DNA from: Gnetum montanum
Taxonomy: Eukaryota > Streptophyta > Gnetopsida > Gnetales > Gnetaceae
Direction: 5' to 3'
Length of the DNA: 64,000 bases
Assembly: GCA_015680685.1 (NCBI GenBank)
Contig: MNCI01026467.1
Coordinates: 242,157-306,156 of the forward strand
The number at the start of each line of letters is the position of its first letter. Within the stretch, counting starts at the first letter, position 1. Shown piece by piece: positions 1 through 12,358 of the stretch. The notes under the pieces are model-generated. The model was given only the letters and a program-made list of their open reading frames with translations, was not told where the DNA came from and did no database searches. A program made the position numbers and the translations under genes.

Positions 1-2840
1 GGTGACGAGAAAGAATGCTTAATGCCTAGGTTGTGGCTGCTGAATTAAGGTCCATTGTCTATAACTATCATCATTGGTATGCCAAGATGAGCTACAATGT
101 TATCTATGATAAATTTGCAAACTTTTTTAGATGTGGTCTTCCTTAGGAGAATAGCCTCAACCCACTTGGTAAAGTATTCAGTTGTGGTGTTAATGAAGCT
201 ATATCCTATAGAAGATTGAGGTGTTATAGGCCCAATGATATCCAAACCCCATTGTTGAAATGGTCATGTTATCTAGGTTGTATGTAACTTAGTTGGTAAT
301 ACATTTATTAGGTTGCTATATCATTGGCATGTGTCACATCACTTAACCTTTTGTAGGAAATCATTTTCTATATGGGGCCAATAGTAGCCTAACCATCTAA
401 TCTTAGTGGCCATGGCTCTAGGTCCTATATGTTCTTCACAAACACCCTCATGAACCTCCTCTAGGACTATTCTAGATTCAATTTTACCTAAGCACTTTAG
501 AAGTATGCCATCATAGGATCACCAACATAATGTGTTATCACCTACAATGACATACTGCTTCAATCACTTGCATATGGTATCCTTCTAAGCAATAGTCAAG
601 ACTTGTGAGGATTCACCATGCATAAGGTAAAATTTAATATCATCATATCACTCCTTGGGAGAAGCAGTATGAATGATGGCCACAAAGGTATCCTTAGTGT
701 TCTATGTGATGGGAGTAGCACAATCCGTAGTTAAGGTGGGAAACTTGTTAAACACATCTAGTGTCACACTAAGGGCTAATGTTGCAATTACATTAGCTAT
801 GGAATTTTCATTTCTGGGTATGTGTTGGACATCAATGCCTATGAATCATTATAATAACTACTTCCATAGATCATAATAAGGTTGTAAGTGCTTAGCTTTA
901 CATGCATAGAATTTGGTTACTTGGTTAACCACAAGTTGGGAATCACCTTTGATGGCTAGACATCTAATTTCTAGGTCACGAGCTACCATCATCTCTTTGA
1001 TCAAACCCTCATATTACACTATGTTTTTGGTACATGGAAACCAAAAACAATAGGCAAAGGATTGGATTTCACCAAATAGGAAAGTTATAATGGTGGTAGC
1101 ACTAGCCCCATGGGTGGTTGAACCTTCATCAAAGTTCATGACTAACTCATAACCCTCAGGCACTTAGCTAACTATGTTAACGTGTCCATTAGGGAACTCA
1201 GGATCTATGGCTTTTTGGTCATCAATGGGTGAAATTGTGAGTTGTGTGGCTATAGCTTGACCTTTTATTGAGGATTGAGAGGCATAATGGAGGTTGAACT
1301 CTATGGTTAAGGCTTTCCATTGGGCTATATGGCTACTTTCATAGATGTTTGTCATTATGGCTCTAAGTATGTTATCTTTGCAAATTATGTTGACTTAGCT
1401 TTTGAAGATATAGTATCTACATTTCTTCAAAGAGAACACTAGTGCTATACAATACTTCTCCACTTCATTGTATCAGCTCTCATGGAGAACTAGCTCATGG
1501 CTAAGGTAGTATATAGGCATTTTTGCTCCATCATCATGTTTCTGATAAAGTAGAGAGGAAATGGATGTATTAGAGATGGTGAGATAAATGTAAAAAGGTC
1601 TACCTTCTTGTAGAGGATAGATCATCGATAATTTTTTCAACTCTTTCTTAAGGTTTTTAAAGGCCTCTTGACATTGAGCCATCCAGTCATAGTAAACTCT
1701 TTTCTTAAGCAAGTGTTGCATGGGGTGTAACTTATTTGTAAGCCTAGCAATAAACCCATGAATAAACTATAATATACCTTGTAATCCCCAAAGCTCTTTA
1801 AGGTTGGTAGGTGCTGCTAATTTGGATATGGTCTTAACCTTATCAGGATCTACACGTATCCCTACTTCAGAGACTACAAAGCCAAGCATCTTACCAGTCT
1901 TAACATTGAAGACACACTTCTTAGGATTGAGCCTTAGCTCATATTTGAGGCATAATTTAAGCACAAGAAATAGGTCATTATCGGCTATCTTAGACTTCAT
2001 GGCTATGTCATCTACGTAATCATTAAGAAAACCTAACATGTAATCACTTAAGATATAGGGCATGACTCTATAGTATGTTGCTCTGATGTTCTTAAGGCCA
2101 AAGGGCATCATGGTATAATATAAAGTACCCCATGGGGTCATAAAGGTTATGCTAAGCTTGTGCTCTAGGTTGATTGTAATTTGATCATATCCCAAGAATC
2201 CATCCATAATGGACAATAAGTCATGTCTAGTTGTAGTATCAATAAGTTGATCAATACTAGGAAAAGGGAAGTCATCCTTGATAGTTTCTTTATTTAGGTC
2301 TCAAAAATCAATGCAAATATGAATACTCCCATTTTTCTTATGGACTACCACTATGTTGAATATCCATTTTGTGTAGTCAACAATCCTAATGAAACCTTCT
2401 TGGTAGAGCTTTGAGATTTCATCGTGAATTGCCAAGGCCAAATTAAGTCTAATCTTGCACACTTTTTGCTTAACTGGTCTAATGCTAGGGTCCAATATGA
2501 TGTTGTATTGGACTAGACATGATTCTAGGCCTCGCATATCTTCATATAACTAGGAAAATTCCTTAATGTTATCCAGTAAGACTTTGGTGATATCTTGGGC
2601 ACAGTGAGGCTCTAGTGAGGAACTTAGTTTAAGGGTTTTCTCCTCACCACTATCTATTGTAATAGGAACCTCAACTAAAGAGTCTTCGGTTATGTCTCCT
2701 ACTTCTAATTCAAGGGTTTCAAGTAGGTTTTCAAGCCATTCTTGATGTTTCTCTATTGAGGTTATGTGGTCTACAAGACTTTGATGCTCAAGATCTAGGC
2801 AATAAGGGTCTATACTATTTAATATTACCATTAGGTCCAT
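1..2840 (-). pseudogene. pol: TE-0 pol remnant (RT, RNase H, archaeal RNase H, integrase start)
   Basis: Pol polyprotein remnant that would have made and integrated the cDNA. Reading down the minus strand, 2840-2550 is the linker before RT. RT occupies about 2537-1767, with the MPFGLKN motif and the catalytic YVDD box in the segment LNDYVDDIAMKSK. RNase H follows at 1721-1164. The second, archaeal-type RNase H lies at about 1120-820 (FPCTKN, then YEGL, IKGDSQLVVNQVT). The integrase HHCC finger and first part of the core are at about 480-45 (WGLDIIGPIT, TTTEYFTKWVEAI). Stops and frame changes break all domains. Domain order matches TE-1 and TE-3 pol closely. The C-terminus lies outside the window. 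Confidence 0.85.
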
Positions 2841-3599
2841 GTAGACACGAAGGCAAATGGATTTTCTCCTAGGTACTCATACTTTGATCCTACATATCAA
2901 CCAAAAGCATATTAAGTGGCACCTAGGTAAAAGTGAATAAATAATGTTAAAATGCCATAAAACATATGCAAATCTAATGCAATCAAGGCCATCCAAAGTC
3001 ATCAATGAGATAAGGCTAATTCAAAAAAATTCAATGGAGGTGAACAAAGATCACATAAAGGTCAAAAAAGAGAAGTATAAGGAGTAAGGCTACAAATGAT
3101 TAATAAAGGTTATAATTTTTCTAGTTTACGGCCTTAGCAAACCGTGATGCCAGTTTATAGTCTTGGTGGACTATGATGCCAGTTTAAGAACTTAGTGGGC
3201 CATGGTCATATGGTGTGAAATGGTGGTCAGGAAAGGTCAAACCCCACTATTCAATACCATTTAAAGGCCAAACAAAGATAAATAGAGGTGTAATAAGATA
3301 AAAAATGAACATATAAGGTTGTATAAAGGCCATTGAACATCAACAAGGTCATCAAGGCAGCATAAATCTGAAAACAAGCCAAAACATTACTTAATAAGGC
3401 AAAAATAAAGAAAAATAGGTTATATATGATAAAATTTGGCTAATATAGGCTAAAAATGATTTTTTTTTTATTTTTTTATTTTTATTTTTTTTGCAAGTTC
3501 TAGGCCTTAGAGGACCATGTTTTAAGGCTATAGGGCTATTAGGTGAGTTTAGGCATCAATCATGACTATTTCTTGGCTATTTAGACCCAAAAATCAAGT
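2841..3599. other. TE-0 spacer between pol and the hairpin array
   Basis: AT-rich non-coding DNA with no recognised gene. It contains the short repeated phrases 'ggccttagcaaaccgtgatgcc' like at about 3128 and 3155, and a T-rich tract near 3462-3492. It lies in the same PR-to-RT interval that holds an antisense gene in TE-1 and TE-3, but I see no trace of that gene here. Confidence 0.5.
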
Positions 3600-5990
3600 G
3601 TTTTAAGGCTTCCACATTGGGCTCAACGTGGAAAAAGAGACCCTTAGTATGAAGATTAATGAAAATAGGTTTTGGGATGCTCAAAGGTCCAAAATTGAGG
3701 TTCTAGGACCTTCCCAAGGTAGTGTATGGTCATATACCTAAAAATTAAGCACTCCAAAGGTTTATAAAGGCCAAAAAGCATGTTCTAAAGTCTTTTCCCC
3801 TTGTTTCCATGCTATCAAACATGGAAAAGAGGGGGGTTAGCATAAAGAACCAAAATCAAAGTAAAAATAAGGTCAAATATGGTCAAACAGGTAGCTGGAG
3901 TCTAGATCTGGAACTTGTGCATCTCTCAGCTTTGTTCCTAGGCAATTTGAGGATATTTTGAGTGTCAATAGGTGTAAAAATGGCTTTCCACCTTTTTTCC
4001 ACATTCGGCATAGTATCCTCAGCATGGAAAAATATGGGGATACTTATTTTATGAATTTAGAGCAATTTTGGAGCACTTTGAGTAGGTTTCTAGGCCCCTA
4101 GTGCTACAGACTTCAATTTTGTAAGTTTCTAGTTGATTTCAATTATGTTTGAAGGCTTCTTAAGGGAACTTAAGGTCTTACCCCATGTTTCCATGCTGGA
4201 GGAGTTACTCCAATGTGGAAGAATGGGGAGAATGGTTTTTGGGGGTTGAAATGAGGTTAGACAAGCAAACTCTTGAGGCTGTAAGGTCCTAGGCTTCTCT
4301 AGCATAGATCTTTGGCTTTCGTGAGTGTCATCTTGCCTCCAAAAGTGGAAAATTAGCTTCCCCCCTTTGTTTCCACACAATGGAAGTTACTCCAACATGA
4401 AATAAGTAATAATCCTAGATCTAGGCTAATTTGAATCATAATTGACCATGCATGTTACCTTACAAAGTTGCCAAGGTCAAGGGCTATGGAACCATGTCAA
4501 AATTTAGCAGTTTTGAGCATCCCTAAGTGGTTTTTTGGCTTTCCCCCCTTTCCATGCTATGGATGGAAAGCTTAGCATGGATAATAAGGGGGAATGGATT
4601 TTTTGCCATTTAGAATCAATTTTGTGAAGTTTAAGGGCTCCAACGGCTACTGCCAAGGTTCTAGAGTACATGAAAGGTCATTTCATGTCATTCTGAGGTG
4701 TTTAGGAGCCTCAAAGAAGTCCCTATTTTCCACACTAGGGACACCACCATCAGCATGGAAAATGAAATCCCCAATGTAGAAGAGCCATGCAACTCAAATC
4801 TAGGCCAATTTTGACCTCAATAGACTATACATGTTCGCTTTTGGGGTTGCCAAGGTCAAGGACTAGGGTTTAGTGTCAAGTTTTGGTAATTTTGAGTATT
4901 TTTAAGTGTTTTTTGGGATTTCCCCCTTTTTCCACTTTGGGGATGGATAGCTAAGCATGGAAAACAAGGGGAAATGGATTTTTTACCTTCTAACATTAGT
5001 TTCTTGAAGTTTGAAAGCTCCAAACAATGTCAACAAGGTCCTAGGGTGCATGCAAGTTTAGTTAATGTTGTTCTAAGGTATTTATGGATCCCAAATGTGT
5101 TCCCCCTTAATTTCCATGCTAAGTAGCATGGAGGGGGTATTCCCAATGTGGAGACATCATAAAAATCAAATCTAGCCTAGTTTTAACTTCAATTAACCAT
5201 GCATGTCTACCTCAAGAATTATTGAGATCAAAGGCTAGAGTTTGGAGTCAAAACTGGTCAGTCTACAGGTTTTCCAAGTGGTTTTTGAGCTTCCCCCTCC
5301 TTTTCCACACTAGGGATAGTATTCCCAATGTGGAAAATTGGGGGGAAATAGATTTTCATACTTTTGCATTATTTTTTATCATGCATGTAGGTACTTAAGG
5401 TTGCTAGTGATGATGGTCAATGCCTGGTGTTAAAAGTTTGTTATTTTGAAGGTTGATGAGTAATGTTCAAGATTCCCCCCAATTTTTCGCATTGGGGCTT
5501 CCATGCTTAGTGTGGAAAATTGGGGGGAAATCTTTTTAGTCATTTTCTAGTCACTTTCAGTCATGCATGCAAGCTTTCAAGGTTGCCGATGTTGACTGCT
5601 ACTACTTGATCTCAAAATTTCATTGTTTCAGGGGTTCTAGGAATTTTTTGGGCTTCCTTCCCTTTTTCCACATTGGAGCTTTCATTCTTAATGTGAAAAA
5701 TTTGGGGAAAATCTTTTTGATCATTTTTAATCACTTTCAATCATGCATGTAGGCTTCCAAGGTTACACGTGTTGACTGCTACTACTTGATATCAAAATTT
5801 GGCTACTTCAAGGGTCACTAGGCATTTTTTGGGCTTCCCCCCCTTTTTCCACACTAGGGATTTCATGATCAATGTGTAAAATTAGGGGGAAATATTTTTG
5901 GCCACTTTTAGTCATGTATGCAGGCTTTTATGATTGCTAGTATCAACTGCTACTACTTGATGTCAAAATCTAGCTATTTCAAGGGCCACT
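3600..5990. repeat. Array of about 185-bp units, each with a C-run/G-run hairpin
   Basis: A degenerate tandem array of roughly 13 units. Each unit has an arm like 'ttccccctttttccacac' and, 25-40 bases on, a complementary arm like 'gtgtggaaaaggggggaaat', separated by a short variable loop. Clear hairpins centre near 3625, 3815, 4000, 4190, 4370, 4570, 4740, 4940, 5120, 5310, 5495, 5675 and 5860, a spacing of about 185 bp. Between hairpins, phrases such as 'catgcatgyaggcttncaaggtt' recur. The array fills the non-coding interval between the protease and RT regions of TE-0. No ORF of interest is present. Confidence 0.8.
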
Positions 5991-6050
5991 AGGTATTGGT
6001 TTTTGCTCTTCATGGTTAGGAACTTCTTCTTGAATCTCCACTTCGAATCC

Positions 6051-9000
6051 CTATTCTATGTATATGTTTTTGATAGCTATGGGAGTTGTATTGTTACCAT
6101 GAATGATGATTTCACCTCTCTCATAAGAAAGGTGAATTTCTTGATGGATGGACAAGGACACAGCTTGTAATTCAACTAACCAAGGTCTTCCTAGGATTAG
6201 GTTAAATCCTAGTGTCTCTTCCACTACCAAGAAGTTTTCAGTTATAGGGAATTGTTCTCTAGCTAAAAAATCCAAGGAGATAAACCCCTTGATGACAACT
6301 CTTGATCCATTAAAGGACTTAAGAGCTACAATGATTATAAGTTGTACTTGCTCAGTTAAGCCCAGGCATTCAATGATGATGCATGGGATGATTTTGGTTG
6401 CAACTCCATCATCAACATGCACCCTATGTATTTTAAATTGTCCTATGCATATGGTTATGAATAAAGGGGTAATAGTCACTTCACCATTATATGTATTAAT
6501 CTTAATTTCATAATTAAAAAATGTTAAGGATGTTGACTTCTCCTCCCCTAGTAAGGGAGAAATCATTACTACATGAATGGCTTCCTTGTTAGTAGGAATA
6601 TCCTCACTAACAGGTATAGAGGTTAACATTCTAACTAGTGCCTTATGATGTGTGGTAGAAGTCATGATCAAGTCATACAAGCTTAAGGTTGTGTTTTTCT
6701 ATTTTAGGGATTGCCTAACTTGATCCATTGCACTAAGGAAGTTTTTGTTGTTGGCCATGGGCTTGTCATCCTAGTTGTGCTTTACTTCCTCCATGCATCC
6801 CAAAATGTGAACTTTAGATCTAGGCTTTGGCTATTGTGGCTCTTCTTTGTTATCTTGGTTATGGGATTTGGTATCCTCCTATGGCTTGTTAGTTGAAGGA
6901 GATGGAGCAAAGGAGATCATGGGTATAGCCAAAATGGGAGTGGACTTTGGTAGGTCCACTTCCTTTTGTACCTACATATGCTTATCTCCCTTGTTGTTAG
7001 TCCTTTGCTTATTCTTCTTCCTTTGGTTAGCAATTGTTCATTTGTTATTATTCATTGACCACCACAGGGGATCATTGTGTAGTTGTTTGGGCTATGGCTA
7101 TTTGGGTTGTATTGGATTGAGAGACCTTGATGAAAAAAGGTTCCCTCAGAGGCATTTGTGCTGGTATTCTTAAAACAAAGGGAGATCTTGAGCTATGGGA
7201 AGCTAAAGAAGCTCTTTTATTATAGAGGGATACTTGAATTATGAATGGTTCTCTTATAGAAATCAGATTGTCATAAATTTTGAATGCCAAAATAACATAG
7301 GAGCTATCATTAGCATTCAATGGATTTTTTTATACTTGCATCAGCTAGTTTTGTGGCCAAACTAGGGAAGCATCTAAGACCAATTCCCCCTATCTATCAT
7401 CCTTTACATGTCATCCTTCAATGCAAAATAGAAGTCTGTATCATGACCAAGCAGTTGATGATAATGGCAAAAATTATCTAATTTGAAATATTTAGGCAAT
7501 TGGGAATCATTCTTCGTTGCCTAAGTAGGATCTATGGCTATTTTGCATAGTCGCTTGTGTTTCTTTTAAGTATCTACAATCATTTTCTTGTGTTGCATGT
7601 GTCCATTTCTTAATAGTTGGTCTAGAAACTCGAATGGTTTTAATGACAATGTAGTGTATTTAGACCTATCCTTCCTTTCAAAGTTAGGTCTACTTATTAT
7701 CAATGTACTAGTTCTAGAAGTCGATGGTTAGTTATTGCGGTCATTGGTAGGAGCCTTGGGCAAGTTGACCTTTGGCCCTTGGTTCATGGTCTTGTTTTAC
7801 TTAGTTACAATTGCTACAGTAGTGTTGTTTTGCTTGCTCTTTTCCTTATCTCTTTGAGTGTGTTGGTTTTTATATGATATATAGGCCAGATCATGGCTAG
7901 CCTCCATGGCATCCTCAATATTTTAAATTTACAAGAATGCTTGGTTAAGAGACCATGGATAAAGATAGTAGAGTTTAGACTTGATGAATTCATTAACTTC
8001 TCCCTTGAATATGGCTAACAAGTGAGCTTCGGCTATGGGCTCTAGTATTTCATTTAGCAATCCATTCCATAGATAAATGAATTTTTGTACTTGTTCTAAG
8101 GGCCCCTACTTAACCTTCATGAGTTGGTCAAGCATTATGTCAAGCTTCAAGTTATACTTGAAGTGGTTGACAAACTAGGCTACTAAGTCCTCCAAAGAGG
8201 ATATAGATCCTCTAGGCAATTCGTGATACTAATTAAGTGCTTTTCCAATCAAATACATATAGAAAATCCTCATGATGGTATGAGGTCATGGCTGTAAGAG
8301 TAAACATTCAGATCGAAAGGTAATAAGGTGAGCATTAGGGTTACCCTCTTCGTTATATTTGCTAAATTGGGAAATGGGAACACCAAGAGGAAGTGTCAAG
8401 GATGGGACTATAGGACTTATGGGATCATCCTAGTAGAAGTCCATAATCTTGGTAGTTTCTGTAGTAGATGTTTTAAGCCTCTTCAACTCCTCTATTAGGT
8501 CTTGGATCATTTCGGAGGCTTGATCCAAGGCTTGCAGTGGCCTCATAGGTTGCATGATTTGTACATAAGGTTGCGACATCTATTGTGATGCTTGTCGCCT
8601 TGCTATGGGTTGCATGATAGAAGGAAAATGTTGTGCTATGGTTGTGGCTTGTGGGCAAAAAAAAGAAAAATATGTTGTGTTGGTACTTGAGGCATAAAAG
8701 GGAAAAATGTGATGTGTGATCCTTTGTTGCTGGGGGTCTCATGGTGGACTCCATGTGAGTAGTTAACAAATTTACAGTGGTAAAAGCCACCGTTCATGGT
8801 TTTACATATCGAGACTACATTGTAAATGGCATTGATGTGTTATAGTTTGTTATTTGTGGCATTGACTAAGTATGATATGTGGCTACAACTTGTGTGAAAT
8901 CTGTCATGGTAGGGTATGAAGGACTGGAAGATGGTGGCACCATGGCCATGAAGAAAACAAAAGAATTAGGGGAAGGTTCTATGACTTTGAGAGATGTTTG

Positions 9001-9447
9001 TTTGAATAGTCCTCCAAGGATGTTTTTAGGCTCAAATTCTGCCTTAAATTCATCCTCCTCCTCTTATTGTTCCCCAAAGATAGGCTTTTCATCTTCCTCT
9101 TCTACCATAATCAATTTGGTTAGGATGCTAGAATAGATGTCGTTAAGATGAATTTCTTCATACAGGGAAGAGATGTACTCTTTCCCATCCCTTTGTATGA
9201 GCTAAAACTCCCTTTTAGCCTTAGCTTCAATTCATGGAATTAGCATGCCTACCTATATTTTGGCACAAATGAAGTTATGATGATCTTCATTTATAGATGT
9301 GAAATCAAGACTCTCTCCTCTAACCCTCAAAGATCGTCTAAACTCAATGATGGGAGGGTCTTTTGGATCATACATCCTCATGGCTTGTTGGCTATGATCT
9401 TTGCCAGTGAGGGTGAAGGGAAATTTGTTGCATTTTTAAAAAGGCAT
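6051..9447 (-). pseudogene. gag: TE-0 gag-protease remnant
   Basis: Capsid-protease polyprotein remnant. The likely start is the ATG at 9447, matching the N-terminus of TE-3 gag (RRSLRVRG here, RRSLRIQN there). The capsid core is at about 8450-7900, matching the PNAHLITF and FVTRFKYNL parts of TE-1 and TE-3. A finger of the C-x2-H type (CHYHQLLGHDTDFYF) is at about 7480-7430. The protease at 6680-6051 is the best preserved part: HVDDGVA is the active-site segment and LILGRPWL the downstream conserved segment. Many stops interrupt gag. The frame ends close to 6051, where the hairpin array begins. Confidence 0.75.
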
Positions 9448-9629
9448 GGTTAAAGTACTGAGGATTGTTTAAAATAGGCTATAAATGGTAAAATTCTAGT
9501 GAATGAAATTCACAAACTCTTAGAGGAACTAAAAATGACAAAAAATGATGTACTAACTATAATTAGTAAGTGGGGGATAAGCAAGGTTTACCCCTTTACC
9601 AGAAATGGAATATTGACAACATTGGTTTC

Positions 9630-10560
9630 AAACCTCACTCAAGTTGGCCTCCCAACTACTTCTACACTGGGTATGGTGGGGGAAGAAGGGGGGTGAGATA
9701 GTGGAAATCTCACACCTTCTTATTTCAACGTTGGAGAGAGGAAAATTTTGAAGGCTAAAATGGAAACTTGGTAGTTTCCAAAATGGCTTTGGTAGGCTAC
9801 CAACTTTTACCAAAAAGGAGAGAAAAGTAGGCTTGGTTGGTATGGAAACCAATGTTAGTTTAGTGGTGAAGAATACGGCAACAAAAATTAAATTTTTATT
9901 AAGGCTTCCACACTAGCTTTACTCTAAAAATTCATAGAAAATGTTGTAAAATTCTAGGACCCAAACCACTTGCAACTTCAATGCTAAGGTTTCTGCTATT
10001 GGGGGGTGGCAGGGATAAAGGTAGCATTGGATTCCTTGGGAGTTTTGGCTTAAAAAAAACTAGAAAATGGTTTTCAACTTGTAATAAACGTAGATTTGGT
10101 TATTAAATTGATTTGAAACTTCATCAACACTAGTCTCCCAACTACTTACACACTAGATATGATAGAGGAGGAAAAGAAGGGGGGATGAGATGATGGGAAT
10201 CTCACAAATCCTACCTCAATGTTGATGGGGGGAAAGGCTAAAAACCAAAGTGGAAAGTTGGTGTTTTTCCACTAAAATTAGTTTTATACAGTTTCCAATT
10301 TTCTCAACTAGGAAAAGTATGTGTTGGGGGGCGGGGGGCACAAGCCAACTCACGAAAGTGTTAAGCCACCCACTTTTAGAAACTAGAAACAAATTTTTTT
10401 GTAGTAAAAATGCATAAACAATAGGAGGGAAAGAATATCAACATTGGATTTGGGTTGTAAAATTCACAGCAAATGCTGTGAAAAGCCAAAACCCAACCAC
10501 CTGCAACTTCTACATTGTAGTTTTATTCACAAGGGGGGAAAGCCTAGCATTGGTTCTTCC
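9630..10560. repeat. About 500-bp imperfect direct duplication in the TE-0 leader
   Basis: Two phrases recur in the same order about 480-520 bp apart. The first runs from 'cctcccaactacttctacac' to a G-rich run and 'tctcacacc' at about 9650-9715, and again at about 10135-10210. The second, 'ccacttgcaacttcaatgc', is at about 9970 and again at about 10497. The segment lies between the PBS and gag of TE-0 and has no coding content I can recognise. Confidence 0.5.
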
Positions 10561-10642
10561 AAGGTTTTAGCTACAAAAATTAAGAAAAATTTTGCAAAAT
10601 GGCAACAAAAAGAATAGATTTGGTTATAGATTTTTAGGTGAA

Positions 10643-10660
10643 GCCCTCCTTCTAGTGCCA
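10643..10660 (-). other. TE-0 primer binding site
   Basis: On the minus strand the sequence TGGCACTAGAAGGAGGGC lies 11 bases inside the LTR end. It matches the TE-3 site TGGCGCTAGAAGGAGGG at all but one base over 17. It marks the 5' end of the internal region and supports the minus-strand orientation. Confidence 0.7.
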
Positions 10661-10671
10661 AGAAATACTAT

Positions 10672-11269
10672 TGTAACCAAACACCTCAATCATTGGAAGA
10701 AAACCAAGGATCCTTGGTGCAAGTAGTTCCCCAACCCTGAATCCCTAGGGCCTCCATGATAAAAATGGAATTCAAGATGTCCTAGTTGGTCTGGCAGATC
10801 AACTAGGGACATATGAGTTGCAAAATGTGGTAATATAAATAGATCTAAATAATGCATAAATAATAAATTTATTTTTTGAACACAAAACTCAAAACTTAAA
10901 ACTTTATTGAGAAATAATAAAAATTAAGTCAGAGAAATGTGTGTAAATGGTGCCTTGATGAGAAAAAATGGGGTTCACTTATGCAAGAGTTCAGAGCCCA
11001 TTGAAGTTGATGTGATCTACTCCACGATCTGGGTGCTAAGCCACTCCTAATTCTATCAAACCTTCCTTCACTACTACAATCTCAGATCTACCATTTGGAT
11101 CACTATTGGGAGGTGAGAAAGGTAGAAATTTTGGATGCCAAGATTCTTCATGCTGGGGTCTAAAATCCCAGAAGTGCAGTGTTGACACCAAAAATTCACC
11201 AAATCTCAAGGTCACAATTCTTCAACATTTGGATTCCATCAGAAATCCATTTATGTACCTCCCCCAACA
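10672..11269 (-). repeat. TE-0 5' LTR (outer boundary tentative)
   Basis: The inner end at 10672 is clear: on the minus strand it ends in GGTTACA just before the PBS, and its last 150 bases resemble the U5 of TE-1 (a 'tatgtccctagttgatctgcc'-like stretch, then a GGCCCT block). The outer end is placed at 11269, where the minus strand starts TGTTGGGGGAGG after a T-run. The 3' LTR lies outside the window, so this boundary cannot be tested by a pair or by a target duplication. Confidence 0.5.
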
Positions 11270-11624
11270 AAAAAAAAAGATAATGATATCAAACACAAAC
11301 TAGAACCATTGATTTGTAATTTACATTTGGAGAAATGCATAGAACTAATGTATTATATCAGAGAAAGCTGAGAAAATGGGTGGATTTCATGTTGCTTCAG
11401 AACAGAAGGAAGCAATGAACCAACAGAAGTAGAGCAAAATGAAGAAATCTAACAAGCATAAGAAGAAGACGTACCTAGAAGAGAAATATTAGAACCTTCC
11501 ATCTCATTAGCAAAGAAACATGTTGCCTCACTATGTGACTTACAATGTCTATCCATTGGCTTCCACTATGCATCTTACAACTGGTGACCTACATGGGAAC
11601 TCCTCCTACCTTCGAGCAATAAAC

Positions 11625-11638
11625 TAGCTCCTATACCA
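11625..11638 (-). other. Pararetrovirus tRNA-Met-like primer binding site
   Basis: The minus strand reads TGGTATAGGAGCTA, two mismatches from the TGGTATCAGAGC site that plant pararetroviruses use with initiator tRNA-Met. It lies about 310 bases downstream of the TATA box at 11945, as expected for a leader. It marks the origin of minus-strand DNA synthesis in the family. Confidence 0.55.
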
Positions 11639-12142
11639 CTCCTTTCCTAGATTGAATTTTTCTTTGCACTCATCTCTCTTCCTCCCTTTCTACCCTGCTC
11701 TTTGCAAATTTATATGCTTACACTAATGCATATGCCAATAGAAATGTAGAAGAAAACAACACAAAGAGGGCTTAAAGATATCAAGCAAATAACCTCTCCA
11801 TTCATATTATTCACACTCCCAGAGAAGAGTTTTAAACAAAGAGCTTCATAAAGGAATGCTTCAGACAGGAATTCTTCTTAGAGAGTGATGTGATTCATCT
11901 AAGGTTATCTCTAATCTGGTTCTCTCTTTGCATTTGCTATGACTTATATAGGAGAGATTGAGGACTCTCAACACTTCTAAAGATGTGCTCTAGCTCATAA
12001 GCACTAGCAAAGGCATCATAACACATTCTACATTTTTAATCACGGAGACACTATTACATATAGTGAAGGTACTATATAATTATGCAAGAATCATTATTGT
12101 ACAATAATGGAAGACAACATTATTTCTTTTGTCGAAAGGAAT
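11639..12142 (-). other. Pararetrovirus leader and promoter region, non-coding
   Basis: Apart from the TATA box, this stretch holds no convincing reading frame. It is the interval between the last small ORF and the primer site and probably corresponds to promoter and pregenomic leader. Confidence 0.4.
11944..11952 (-). promoter_or_regulatory. Pararetrovirus promoter TATA box
   Basis: The minus strand reads CTCCTATATAAGTC, with TATATAAG resembling the TATA box of caulimovirid pregenomic promoters. It follows the end of the RT-RNase H region and precedes the primer site, the expected position on a circular genome opened in the leader. Activity cannot be judged from sequence. Confidence 0.5.
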
Positions 12143-12358
12143 CTAGTCAAAATCTATGTCCACCAAGTTGTCTCTACTAAAGTCTTCATCACCATCATCA
12201 CTATTGGAACCAAGCCTTCTTAAGAGAAATTGGGATCCAGCATAGAAGAATGTGCATTCATATCCACCTCTAGCCCTATAGGTAGGAATACAATCATTAA
12301 GATTATATAATTCAAGGGTTTTGCAACCTCGTTGATTTCTTTCACAATGTTGCAGCAT
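12143..12358 (-). pseudogene. Small acidic ORF at the end of the pararetrovirus polyprotein region
   Basis: A 71-residue open segment near the 3' end of the viral coding region. It is rich in Asp and Ser towards its end (SNSDDGDEDFS). I do not recognise it. It may be the C-terminus of the polyprotein or a small separate frame. The 700 bases upstream, to about 13050, contain only short broken frames. Confidence 0.3.

Larger units (their letters stand above)
1..11269 (-). mobile_element. TE-0: decayed Tat-type Ty3/gypsy element, cut by window edge
   Basis: A minus-strand LTR retrotransposon read from about 11269 down to 1. In order it has a 5' LTR, a PBS, a gag-protease region, a long repeat-filled spacer, and pol with RT, RNase H, archaeal-type RNase H and the start of integrase. 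The rest of integrase and the 3' LTR lie beyond position 1. The extra RNase H places it in the Tat lineage. Every coding segment has many stops and frameshifts, so this is an old dead copy, more decayed than TE-1 or TE-3. It is AT-rich compared with those elements. Confidence 0.85.

Noticed and set aside
3600-5990. CRISPR-like array of regularly spaced repeats
   Set aside because: Unit size is about 185 bp, units are diverged, there are no short spacers and no cas genes, and the DNA is a plant retrotransposon.
6847-7173. Leucine-rich plus-strand ORF of 108 residues
   Set aside because: It is the complement of the TE-0 gag-protease linker.
9499-9852. Small ORFs in the TE-0 leader
   Set aside because: Short, unsupported, and located in a duplicated non-coding leader.
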